A stretch of DNA of 64,000 nt from [Candidatus Thermochlorobacteriaceae] bacterium GBChlB (lineage in GTDB: Bacteria; Bacteroidota; Chlorobiia; Chlorobiales; Thermochlorobacteraceae). Of this stretch, positions 10,215 to 17,781 are shown piece after piece (within the stretch, counting starts at the first letter, position 1; each line of letters begins with the position of its first letter). Location: contig JPGV01000009.1 of NCBI GenBank assembly GCA_000724175.1, forward strand, positions 182,342 to 246,341, written 5' to 3'. The position numbers and the translations under genes were made by a program. The notes under the pieces were generated by a model. That model worked only from the letters and a program-made list of their open reading frames with translations, searched no databases and was not told where the DNA came from.

Positions 10215-10544
10215 TCACAGCAGCTCGCCGAGGTCGCCGAGAGAAATGTTTAAGTCTTTACGCTCGATGCCGAAGGTCTTGCAGAGGTCGTCGATTTTTG
10301 CATCGAGCTTCATCAACGTCTCGCCCAGGCGCTCAATGTCGCTCTCGGAGAGCGCTCCCGATTCCATTCGACGCAAGGCTTGCTTTTCCATCAATTGACG
10401 CACGAGCTCGACAATCGTCAGCACGAGTTGACCTAAGCCTTGCTCGACGGTCTCGGGGTCGAGGTCGAGCTGTTTGGGGAGAACGCCGCTCGCCTGCAAT
10501 TTTGAAACGGCATTGCGCAAGTCTTGTTCATCGTTGTCGGTCAT
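10215..10544 (-). CDS. gvpK: gas vesicle protein GvpK
   Basis: Small accessory protein of gas vesicle assembly, 109 residues. The sequence matches GvpK along its length (LDLDPETVEQGLGQLVLTIVELVRQLMEKQALRRME ... SDIERLGETLMKLDAKIDDLCKTFGI). It is the last gene of the gvpF-G-L-S-K run and overlaps the preceding gvp gene by 4 bp (ATGA), indicating translational coupling. GvpK is known to be needed for vesicle formation in several hosts, but its exact biochemical role is unsettled. Confidence 0.92.
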   Translation of the reverse strand: MTDNDEQDLRNAVSKLQASGVLPKQLDLDPETVEQGLGQLVLTIVELVRQLMEKQALRRMESGALSESDIERLGETLMKLDAKIDDLCKTFGIERKDLNISLGDLGELL

Positions 10545-10759
10545 GGCGGCAAGAGATTTTTTTCCTCGCCCTCGGGTAAGGGCGGAAGTCCTTTCAAGCG
10601 TCGCATCGTGTCGTAAGAAGACACGAGCACTTTCAAATCGAGGTAAATGAGTTCAATGCCCGCAATGGAAATCATCACATCGCCGCTTACGACAGCGCCC
10701 TTGTCCAAAACACGGTCGAGCAGTTCAACCAGCGAGATATTTTTACGCGTGTTGGTCAT
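10541..10759 (-). CDS. gvpS: GvpA/GvpJ-family gas vesicle protein (GvpS-like)
   Basis: Short protein of the GvpA/J/M/S family, 72 residues from the ATG at 10759 (MTNTRKN); this start gives a 4-bp ATGA overlap with the upstream gvpL stop. The core LVELLDRVLDKGAVVSGDVMISIAGIELIYLDLKVLVSS has the family's two-helix plus strand pattern. The ISIAGIELIYLDLKVLVSS block resembles GvpS/GvpM more than the structural shell protein GvpA. Its place between gvpL and gvpK matches the Bacillus megaterium order L-S-K. It is probably a minor component or nucleation factor, not the main shell. Confidence 0.8.
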   Translation of the reverse strand: MTNTRKNISLVELLDRVLDKGAVVSGDVMISIAGIELIYLDLKVLVSSYDTMRRLKGLPPLPEGEEKNLLPP

Positions 10760-11544
10760 TCTGTTCTTGAAGCAGGTTTCGGTGAAAACGCGCAAAAGTT
10801 ATACGCTGCCCACGCGCCGCTCTCTTCAAGCGTGATGCCCTGCGTCGTGAGCGTTTGTTTGAAGGCATCAACCGTTGTTACAAACTTTTCGCGCGACGCG
10901 GTCTCGATTAAAAACGCCGCGTTGAGAATCATCTCGTCGTCGCGCTCGGTGGCGGCTTTGGGCAACACGGGATTGAGTTTTACATCGACGGCAATCGCAC
11001 GCAATGATTGAACAAGCCCGCCCAGAGCCTCATTTTGTTTCGCTCGTAGCAGCTCGAGAAAAATGTCGTCGCGCCGCTTTCGAAGCAAATAGGCTTTGCC
11101 CGTTGATGCGCTTGCAATTTCCGCATCGAGTTCTTTGATGTGAGGCGTTTGCGCCACAGCATCTCGGAACAAAGCATCGTTGCTGTAAACTTTCACGCCC
11201 CATTCTTCTTTGTGCACAAGAAATGCCAAGATGCCTTGAAGCGACGAGAAATTTTCCCGCAGACATTGTTCAAGCGACTCAATCGAGTGAAACAGCGTCG
11301 GAAACTTGCACGGCACGACGGTCGCGCCAGCCATTGCTTGCTCAATAACGCTTTCATGCTCGCGCACTTGCCGTTCAACCCACTCAAGGTTTGAAAAAGA
11401 ACGGCGAAGCGCGTCTTCGCTGAACTCGTCGGCGGACACATATTTGGTTAACGCAAACAATGAATTGACCTCAATGACCGAAACCGCTTGATTTGACGGG
11501 GGCGTATCGGCGACGGCATAAAGATACACGAGGTCGTTTGGCAT
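10756..11544 (-). CDS. gvpL: gas vesicle protein GvpL/GvpF family (second copy)
   Basis: 262-residue member of the GvpF/GvpL family, assembly factors of gas vesicles. Family features are the opening LVYLYAVAD strand, the EWVERQVREHESVIEQAMAGATVVPCKFPTLF block and the C-terminal MILNAAFLIE...FKQTL region. It is the second GvpF/L paralogue in the cluster, placed after gvpG, and is therefore named by position. It is translationally coupled to the gvpS-like gene downstream through ATGA. Confidence 0.9.
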   Translation of the reverse strand: MPNDLVYLYAVADTPPSNQAVSVIEVNSLFALTKYVSADEFSEDALRRSFSNLEWVERQVREHESVIEQAMAGATVVPCKFPTLFHSIESLEQCLRENFSSLQGILAFLVHKEEWGVKVYSNDALFRDAVAQTPHIKELDAEIASASTGKAYLLRKRRDDIFLELLRAKQNEALGGLVQSLRAIAVDVKLNPVLPKAATERDDEMILNAAFLIETASREKFVTTVDAFKQTLTTQGITLEESGAWAAYNFCAFSPKPASRTE

Positions 11545-11560
11545 AGCGGGCGAATGTTGG

Positions 11561-11785
11561 TTACTGTTGTCGCGCCCGTTCTAATTGGTCGAGCAGTTCT
11601 TTTTCGCGCGCTGCGTAGTCAGCTTCGCTAATTTCGTCCATTTCAAACTTGAATTGCAGTTCCATCAACTTTTCTTGAATCTTGCCGATGTCGCTCGTTT
11701 CTTTTTGAACCTGCTCGTCAAGCGCTTCGGCGATGCTCATCAGCGCGGAGAACGGCGAGAGCAAAATATCGTCAATCAGAAACAT
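11561..11785 (-). CDS. gvpG: gas vesicle protein GvpG
   Basis: 74-residue GvpG: hydrophobic N-terminus MFLIDDILLSPFSALMSIAEALDEQV followed by a charged helical segment (KIQEKLMELQFKFEMDEISEADYAAREKELLDQLE). It sits 5 bp after gvpF and 16 bp before gvpL, the usual F-G-L arrangement. It is an accessory protein thought to interact with GvpF/L during assembly. Confidence 0.9.
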   Translation of the reverse strand: MFLIDDILLSPFSALMSIAEALDEQVQKETSDIGKIQEKLMELQFKFEMDEISEADYAAREKELLDQLERARQQ

Positions 11786-11790
11786 CGCGG

Positions 11791-12573
11791 TTACACAGGT
11801 TGAGAATCGTTTTTAAGCGAGAGTGCAAGCCGCACGAAATTATACGGCGGCACATTGCCCACGTATTTGAACTTCATTTTCTTCGAGTACACCTCGTCGA
11901 GTTCGTTGACCTTTTGGTCAAAGGCATCTTCTTGCGCGGCAGTTACGAGAAACGATACATTGAGCACCATTCGGTCTCCAAACGTTTTATTTATTTTCGT
12001 CTCTTCCGCCAATGGGCTGAGTATCGACAAAATATCATCACGGTATCGATCTCTTTCCGACGCAAGTGCAGCCTCGACCATTTTGCCGATTTCAATTAAC
12101 GCGCTTTGCGACGTGCCAGAGCGTTCAATCTCCGCTTTCTTTTTTTGAATTGCCTGATTCGTAGCGAGAATATCCTGAAAAATCGATTCGTGAAAAATGG
12201 CTTTCAAGCCAAGTTCTTTTCTGCCGCGAAACCGCTCCAACTCGACGACGAGCTTGTCGTATTCGCGCCGCAGCAAGTTCATCACGTCTAATTCACTTTC
12301 GGCAATCATCGAAAATTGCATCGGCAGCAAAATGTAATACTTCATTGCAGCCTCGAGCGCGCGCTCGTGAGCGAGCAAATTTTCGCGCGATGTCTGATAC
12401 GGCGCAACGGGCGACGCGCTGACAAACGCACCAATGTTGTTATGTTGCAACAAATAAATTTCGTCCCCACGTCCGCCGATGCCTGTATTTCCAAGCGATT
12501 TCGGCGGGTCGCCGTATGTTTCATCTGTCGGCGGAATCAAAACGACCGCGTAAATGTATCGTCCGTCAATCAT
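11791..12573 (-). CDS. gvpF: gas vesicle protein GvpF/GvpL family (first copy)
   Basis: 260-residue GvpF/L protein. Visible blocks are RYIYAVVLI at the N-terminus, the FVSASPVAPYQTSRENLLAHERALEAAMKYYILLPMQFSMIA region and the C-terminal RMVLNVSFLV...PPYNFVRLAL. Its ATG overlaps the mtnA stop by 8 bp, so the gas vesicle genes appear to be transcribed as an extension of a methionine-salvage gene. No gvpA or gvpN is present in the window; the structural gene must lie elsewhere if vesicles are made. Confidence 0.9.
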   Translation of the reverse strand: MIDGRYIYAVVLIPPTDETYGDPPKSLGNTGIGGRGDEIYLLQHNNIGAFVSASPVAPYQTSRENLLAHERALEAAMKYYILLPMQFSMIAESELDVMNLLRREYDKLVVELERFRGRKELGLKAIFHESIFQDILATNQAIQKKKAEIERSGTSQSALIEIGKMVEAALASERDRYRDDILSILSPLAEETKINKTFGDRMVLNVSFLVTAAQEDAFDQKVNELDEVYSKKMKFKYVGNVPPYNFVRLALSLKNDSQPV

Positions 12574-13675
12574 ATAGAAGTGCAGGTTGCAGTGGTTTGT
12601 GTCCGTTCATGGGCTTAGCGACGACAGTTGAAATCGAGCGGGTGTAATCTTTTTCGCAAATGCCTTTTTCGGTGATGATCGCCGCGATGAGCGAGGCAGG
12701 CGTTACATCAAACGCGAAATTCAGAGCGAGCGTTTTGACAGGCGCAACGGACTTGCCGTAAATGCTGGTGAGTTCCGTGTTGCCACGTTGCTCAATGGTA
12801 ATTTGATGTCCGCTTGAAACCGCTGAATCAATGGTCGAGACTGGGGCGGCGATGTAAAATTTTCGTCGATGATGCGCGGCATTTACTGCGTGGGAATACG
12901 TGCCAATTTTATTTGCCGTGTCGCCGTTGCGCGCAATTCTGTCCGCGCCCGTGATGACGAAATCAATCATCTCGCGTTGCATCAAAAAGCCGGACGCGCC
13001 ATCGGCAATTGCTTCGTAGGGCAGTTGTTCTTTTTCCAATTCGTATGTTGTAAGCCGCAAGCCTTGTAAGAGCGGGCGCGTTTCCGACACATAGACTTTT
13101 TCAATCAAGCCCTCTTGATACGCCACCTTGATAACGCCTAACGCTGTGCCTAAGCCGCCCGTCGCCAATGTTCCCGTGTTACAATGCGTTAGAACCGTCA
13201 GCCGTTGATGTGGCAGCACGTGCGCAAAGTCGCGTTTCAACAGTTCAAGGCCGTGTCGGGCAATGGCAGCGCAGTTAGCGATTTCTTCATGGTGAATGGC
13301 TTCTGCTTCTGCCTGCAATCGTCGGGCAATTTCAGGAATGTCAAATGTTTCAAATGCGTCGTTGAGTGCGGCTTTCATTCGCGCCGCCGCCCAAAACAAA
13401 TTGACCGCTGTCGGACGCGCGGCTTCAATCTCTGCCAGCGCATGCGCCATGTGCGATTTGAGCGAGCGCTTCTTGCCTTTGAACTGTGCGATTGCCAAGA
13501 CCGCCGCATAGCCTGCCGCAATGCCGATGAGCGGCGCGCCGCGCACGGCAAGCGTTTTAATGGCATCGACCGCACGACGATAATCTTTCGTCTCGACGTA
13601 AATTTCTTTCAGCGGCAAAAACCGTTGATCGAGATAGCGCAACCTGCCGTGTTCAAATGAAATCGCGTGAATCAT
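12566..13675 (-). CDS. mtnA: S-methyl-5-thioribose-1-phosphate isomerase
   Basis: Converts 5-methylthioribose-1-phosphate to 5-methylthioribulose-1-phosphate in methionine salvage. At 369 residues it has the usual length. Conserved blocks are AIKTLAVRGAPLIGIAAGYA near the N-terminus, LTHCNTGTLATGGLGTALG with the catalytic-region cysteine, VSETRPLLQGLRLTTYEL, and VITGADRIARNGDTANKIGTY with the catalytic aspartate. It belongs to the eIF2B-alpha-like family, but the MtnA-specific blocks make that assignment firm. Its stop overlaps gvpF. Confidence 0.94.
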   Translation of the reverse strand: MIHAISFEHGRLRYLDQRFLPLKEIYVETKDYRRAVDAIKTLAVRGAPLIGIAAGYAAVLAIAQFKGKKRSLKSHMAHALAEIEAARPTAVNLFWAAARMKAALNDAFETFDIPEIARRLQAEAEAIHHEEIANCAAIARHGLELLKRDFAHVLPHQRLTVLTHCNTGTLATGGLGTALGVIKVAYQEGLIEKVYVSETRPLLQGLRLTTYELEKEQLPYEAIADGASGFLMQREMIDFVITGADRIARNGDTANKIGTYSHAVNAAHHRRKFYIAAPVSTIDSAVSSGHQITIEQRGNTELTSIYGKSVAPVKTLALNFAFDVTPASLIAAIITEKGICEKDYTRSISTVVAKPMNGHKPLQPALLYD

Positions 13676-13774
13676 AGTTGTTCATTTTTTCAAACGCAAT
13701 GTGCCAAAATATGACGCATTTTACAAGAACGAACACTCACAGACATAGTGTTAGATCTAAAAATTCAAATCAAC

Positions 13775-14530
13775 ATGACGACCGTAATAGTTCAACAGCT
13801 CACCATGCTTCTTGCCGTTGCAACGCTCGCGCTGCTGTGGCTATTGGAGTCCGCTCGTCCATTTTTCAAGCGTGCTAACGACCGATTCGCTCATGCCAGA
13901 ACCAATTTTCTCTACGCCATCGTCGGAATTTCCCTAACGACAATTTTTAGCGCGTTTGGATTGCACGCCTTATCATGTCTTGCGCCATATTGGTCGGGCG
14001 TCAAGTTGCTTGGGTTGCCATTTTGGGCGCAAACGCTGACACTGTTTCTCTCTTTTGATGCGTGGATGTATGTGTGGCATCGCTTGAACCATCACCTTCC
14101 ATTGTTGTGGCGATTCCATCAGGCGCATCATAGCGACCGCGAGATGGACACAACAACGGCGTTTCGTTTTCATCCGTTGGAGTTGGCATTTTCCGAAGTG
14201 GCGCGGTTTCCAGTGATGCTGCTTTTGGGAATGGGCGCGTTTGAACTTGCGCTCTACAACCTTGTTTTAATCCCTGTCATTTTGCTTCATCACAGCAATG
14301 TGGCACTGTCGCCAACCCTTGATGCAGCGTTGAACCGCGTCATCGCCTCGCCTAATATGCACCGCGTTCATCATTCAGAAATTCAAGCGGAAACAGACTC
14401 TAACTTCGGCGCCGTCTTCTCGTGGTGGGATAAACTTTTCGGCACATACCAAACACCTAACGCACCCGAAAAAATTACATTAGGAGTTAAATTTATTGAA
14501 CCTAAATTCAGCGAACCAATCATCAAGTAA
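13775..14530 (+). CDS. fatty acid hydroxylase/sterol desaturase-family membrane di-iron protein
   Basis: Integral membrane oxygenase-family protein, 251 residues from the ATG at 13775 (a GTG 9 codons upstream is less likely). The histidine clusters that bind the di-iron centre are all present: WHRLNHH, FHQAHH and MHRVHH. About four hydrophobic helices surround them ([67 protein letters not shown]). The substrate cannot be read from the sequence; carotenoids, fatty acyl or sphingoid chains, or sterols are possible. The clpB fragment begins 5 bp after its stop. Confidence 0.82.
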   Translation: MTTVIVQQLTMLLAVATLALLWLLESARPFFKRANDRFAHARTNFLYAIVGISLTTIFSAFGLHALSCLAPYWSGVKLLGLPFWAQTLTLFLSFDAWMYVWHRLNHHLPLLWRFHQAHHSDREMDTTTAFRFHPLELAFSEVARFPVMLLLGMGAFELALYNLVLIPVILLHHSNVALSPTLDAALNRVIASPNMHRVHHSEIQAETDSNFGAVFSWWDKLFGTYQTPNAPEKITLGVKFIEPKFSEPIIK

Positions 14531-14534
14531 TCTT

Positions 14535-15863
14535 ATGACCGTCAAAGATTCTGTTCAATCCGACATTGAGAATCGCCTTAGTGACATTGAAAAAGAACTT
14601 GCCGATTTACGCGAGGAGCAAAACCGAATTCAAGCCAAGTGGCAAGCCGAAAAAGAAGTCATTACTAAAATCCGAAAATTAAAATCTGACATTGAGGACG
14701 CGAAAGTTCAAGCAGAAGAATTTGAGCGACAGGGCGATTTGGGAAAGGTTGCCGAAATTCGCTACGGCAAAATTGTCTCGCTGCAAAAGGAGTTGGAGCA
14801 AGCCAAAGCCAAAATGGACGAGATGCAAAAAGAAGGCGCGATGATGAAAGAGGAAATCGGGTCGGAGGAAATTGCCGAAGTTGTCGCCAAGTGGACAGGC
14901 GTGCCAGTTACCAAAATGCTGCAATCGGAGCGACAAAAACTGCTGCACATGGAAGACGAGCTCAGCCGCCGTGTGGTTGGACAAGGCGATGCCGTGCGCG
15001 CTATCAGCGAAGCGGTGCGTCGTGCGCGGGCTGGACTTTCTGACCCGAAGCGTCCGATTGGCTCGTTCATTTTTCTTGGCACAACTGGCGTTGGCAAAAC
15101 CGAACTTGCACGCAGTTTAGCCGAGTATCTCTTCGATGATGAAAACGCGCTTGTCAGAATCGATATGTCGGAGTATATGGAAGCGCATAGCGTTAGCCGA
15201 TTGATTGGCGCGCCACCCGGCTATGTCGGCTACGACGAAGGCGGACAACTTACTGAAGCTGTGCGGCGTCGACCGTTTTCAGTTGTCTTGCTCGATGAAA
15301 TCGAAAAAGCGCATCCCGACGTGTTCAACATTCTGCTGCAAGTTCTGGACGATGGGCGACTGACGGATAACAAAGGCACGGTGGTCAATTTCAAAAACAC
15401 AATCATCATTATGACGAGCAACCTTGGCGCGCAGCTCATTCAAGACCAAATGATGATGCTGAACGACAAGAACCGCGATGAGATTATGTCGCACCTGCGC
15501 TTGGAACTCTTTGAACTTTTGCGAAAAAAAGTACGCCCTGAATTTCTCAATCGAATCGATGAAGTGATTTTGTTTATGCCGCTCTCGCGCGATGAAATCG
15601 GCGCCATTGTCGATATCCAATTTGCAAGAATCGCGGAGACCGCAAAAAAGCAAAACATCACACTTATGCTCTCGCCCGACGCGAAAGATTGGCTGGCGCA
15701 ACTCGGCTACGACCCTACCTTCGGCGCACGCCCGCTCAAGCGCGTGATGCAGAAATACATCGTCAACGGACTCGCTGAACGCATCTTGAAAGGCGAGATT
15801 TCGCCTGACAGCACGGTGAATATCACGCTGGAAAATCGACAGATTCAATTCGTTAAAGCATAG
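14535..15863 (+). pseudogene. clpB: ClpB chaperone lacking the N-domain and first AAA+ domain
   Basis: 442 residues matching only the second half of ClpB (normally about 860). It begins inside the coiled-coil M-domain ([19 protein letters not shown], then [16 protein letters not shown]), then has a full NBD2: [23 protein letters not shown], Walker A GTTGVGKT (usually GPTGVGKT), pore loop GAPPGYVGY, Walker [12 protein letters not shown], and sensor 2 GARPLKRV. The N-domain and NBD1 are absent upstream, where the hydroxylase gene ends 5 bp away. It is either a deletion remnant or a functional half-ClpB; the intact NBD2 keeps the second option open. An ATG at 14535 is the simplest start; a TTG at 14496 after AGGAG is possible. 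Confidence 0.75.
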
Positions 15864-15974
15864 CCCGCGCTACAACCGCTTGCCGCGCCAAAGATGCCCC
15901 AAAAACGGCAGGCGGTTTTACTTGACAGTTTTAGCCGAATTTTTTTTGAAATATGAAACTTTTTTCTTTACTTA

Positions 15975-15989
15975 GTGTAAAAATTACAC
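15975..15989. promoter_or_regulatory. NrtR-type operator upstream of nrtR
   Basis: GTGTAAAAATTACAC: 6-bp arms around AAA. It ends 7 bp before the nrtR ATG. A nearly identical sequence precedes nadV (17747-17761), and the similarity extends on both sides of the palindrome (TTA before, AAACAAAA after). It is assigned to NrtR because the gene is adjacent and both targets are NAD genes; binding is inferred. Confidence 0.7.
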
Positions 15990-15996
15990 AAACAAA

Positions 15997-16686
15997 ATGC
16001 CTTTCTGTTACGATTATGCAAGACCAGCATTGACCGTCGACTGCGTGGTGTTCGGCTACGATGAAACGGAGCTAAAAGCGCTGCTGATTAAACGCGACCT
16101 TCCGCCGTTCAAACGCATGTGGGCATTGCCCGGGGGCTTCGTCAGGATTGATGAAACGGTTGATGACGCCGCCAAGCGCGAACTCTTTGAAGAGACGGGA
16201 CTGGAGAACGTGTATTTGGAGCAACTTTACACCTTTGGCGACCTTCATCGTGACCCAAGAGAGCGCGTGGTAACGGTGGCGTATTTCGCGCTCGTTAAAA
16301 TGTCCGGCCATCGTTTGAGGGCAACGACCGACGCGCAAGACGCTCAATGGTTTCCTGTGCGCCAAACGCCGAAACTTGCGTTCGACCATCAAGAGATTCT
16401 TGACCTTGCCATTACGCGGCTCAAAGGCAAAGTAACTTATCAGCCGATTGGGTTCGAACTTTTGCCGACGAAATTCACGCTTACAGAACTGCAAAAATTA
16501 TATGAGACAATTTTAGAAGCCACGCTCGATAAGCGAAATTTTCGGAAGAAGATACTCGGCATGGGACTGCTCGAGCCGCTTGGTGAATACACCGAAGGCG
16601 GCGCACATCGTCCGGCGGAACTCTATCGGTTCAACAAAAAGAAATACGAGAAACTCTCAAAGTCGGGCTTCTTTTTTGAATTGTAA
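15997..16686 (+). CDS. nrtR: NrtR, Nudix-family transcriptional regulator of NAD metabolism
   Basis: 229-residue regulator: N-terminal Nudix-like domain (1-140) and C-terminal winged helix (about 150-229). NrtR proteins bind ADP-ribose in the Nudix pocket and repress NAD genes. Typical signatures are [16 protein letters not shown] at the start and [15 protein letters not shown]...RNFRKKI in the winged helix. Here the Nudix box is fully canonical (G47, E53, R61, E62, E65, E66, G68), whereas many NrtR proteins have degenerate boxes, so hydrolytic activity is conceivable. There is no room for a normal Shine-Dalgarno between the operator and the ATG, suggesting a very short leader. nadM follows 23 bp downstream. 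Confidence 0.93.
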   Translation: MPFCYDYARPALTVDCVVFGYDETELKALLIKRDLPPFKRMWALPGGFVRIDETVDDAAKRELFEETGLENVYLEQLYTFGDLHRDPRERVVTVAYFALVKMSGHRLRATTDAQDAQWFPVRQTPKLAFDHQEILDLAITRLKGKVTYQPIGFELLPTKFTLTELQKLYETILEATLDKRNFRKKILGMGLLEPLGEYTEGGAHRPAELYRFNKKKYEKLSKSGFFFEL

Positions 16687-16709
16687 TTGTTTAAGTAGCC
16701 AAAAAAACC

Positions 16710-17651
16710 ATGAGCAACATACCCAAAGACAAAGCTGACATCGGCGTTCTCGTCGGGCGATTTCAAGTCAATCAACTTCACGACGGACACATCGCGCTTA
16801 TTGAAAGCGTGTTGAAGCATCATAAAAAGGTCGTTGTTTTCTTGGGCGTCGCGCCCGGCTTGGTTACGCGAAACAACCCGCTTGATTTCGTCGCTCGCAA
16901 AGAAATGATCCTGCAAAGCTTTCCGCAGGTAACCGTCTTGTCTATTCCTGATATGCCGTCGGACAAGGAGTGGAGTAAAACGCTCGATGAGCGCATCAAA
17001 GAAGTTGCGGGCGTTTCAAGCGTTTTGCTTTACGGCGGGCGTGGCGGGTTTATTGAGCGATATTTTGGCGTGTTTCCGACCAAAGAACTCGGCGACTTCG
17101 GCGGCTCGAGCGGCACGGAAGTGCGAAAAGAAGTCAGCGCCGAAGTTAAAGCCAGCGCGGATTTCAGAGCGGGCGTCATTTATGCTGCCTACAATCAATA
17201 CCCAAAAGTATTTCCAACCGTCGATGTGGCGATTTTCAAAGGCGATGACCTCTTGCTTGGGCGCAAAGCGCACCAAGATAAATTTCGCTTCCTCGGCGGA
17301 TTCACTGACCCGACCGACGATTCCTACGAACAAGCAGCGCGGCGCGAGACCATGGAAGAAGTCGGGATTGAAATCGACGGCATTACCTACATCGGCAGTG
17401 CGAAAATCGACGATTGGCGATACCGCAGCGAAGTAGATAAAATCATCACCCTCTTTTTCAAAGCAGAGTATCAGTTCGGCAACATTGTGCCGCAAGACGA
17501 CATCACCGAAGCGCGGTTTTTTAAGTTTAACACACTAACCAGAGACGATGTGGTGTCGGAACATCAACCGCTTTTTGACATGCTTGTCTCCTACATGAAT
17601 CGCAAAGAACAAACGCAACCGGGCAAAGACACACGAGCAACAACGAGGTAG
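16710..17651 (+). CDS. nadM: bifunctional NMN adenylyltransferase / Nudix hydrolase (NadM-Nudix)
   Basis: 313 residues with two domains. The N-terminal NMN adenylyltransferase (1-170) has VGRFQVNQLHDGH, a variant of the (H/T)xGH motif, and the SSGTEVR block equivalent to ISxTxxR. The C-terminal Nudix domain (about 180-300) has GGFTDPTDDSYEQAARRETM followed by EEVG, with one extra residue and D in place of the first E of the box. It would make NAD from NMN and hydrolyse ADP-ribose or a related nucleotide. It forms the middle step of the island: NadV makes NMN and NadM makes NAD. Confidence 0.92.
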   Translation: MSNIPKDKADIGVLVGRFQVNQLHDGHIALIESVLKHHKKVVVFLGVAPGLVTRNNPLDFVARKEMILQSFPQVTVLSIPDMPSDKEWSKTLDERIKEVAGVSSVLLYGGRGGFIERYFGVFPTKELGDFGGSSGTEVRKEVSAEVKASADFRAGVIYAAYNQYPKVFPTVDVAIFKGDDLLLGRKAHQDKFRFLGGFTDPTDDSYEQAARRETMEEVGIEIDGITYIGSAKIDDWRYRSEVDKIITLFFKAEYQFGNIVPQDDITEARFFKFNTLTRDDVVSEHQPLFDMLVSYMNRKEQTQPGKDTRATTR

Positions 17652-17746
17652 CAACGGCACCTACAACTGCAATTGCGCTCAAACAAAGCTAAAAGAAACT
17701 TCACTAAACTTTTTTGATACATCACTGAAACTTTCTAAATTAGTTA

Positions 17747-17761
17747 GTGTAAAAAATACAC
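17747..17761. promoter_or_regulatory. NrtR-type operator upstream of nadV
   Basis: GTGTAAAAAATACAC, one mismatch from a perfect 15-bp palindrome and nearly identical to the site before nrtR. It lies 20 bp upstream of the nadV ATG, just before a strong GGAGG ribosome binding site (17772-17776). Upstream, TTTG at 17713-17716 and TAAATTAG at 17736-17743 could be -33 and -7 elements with a 19-bp spacer, which would put the operator at the transcription start. Confidence 0.7.
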
Positions 17762-17781
17762 AAACAAAAACGGAGGAAATT

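Noticed and set aside
14496-14534. TTG start with AGGAG just before the clpB fragment
   Set aside because: It lies inside the hydroxylase coding region and adds 13 residues with no ClpB similarity; the ATG at 14535 is simpler. It does not restore the missing 5' half.
15922-15927. TTGACA as a sigma70 -35 before nrtR
   Set aside because: No TATAAT-like sequence at 16-18 bp; the TTTG/TA pair nearer the operator fits the phylum better.
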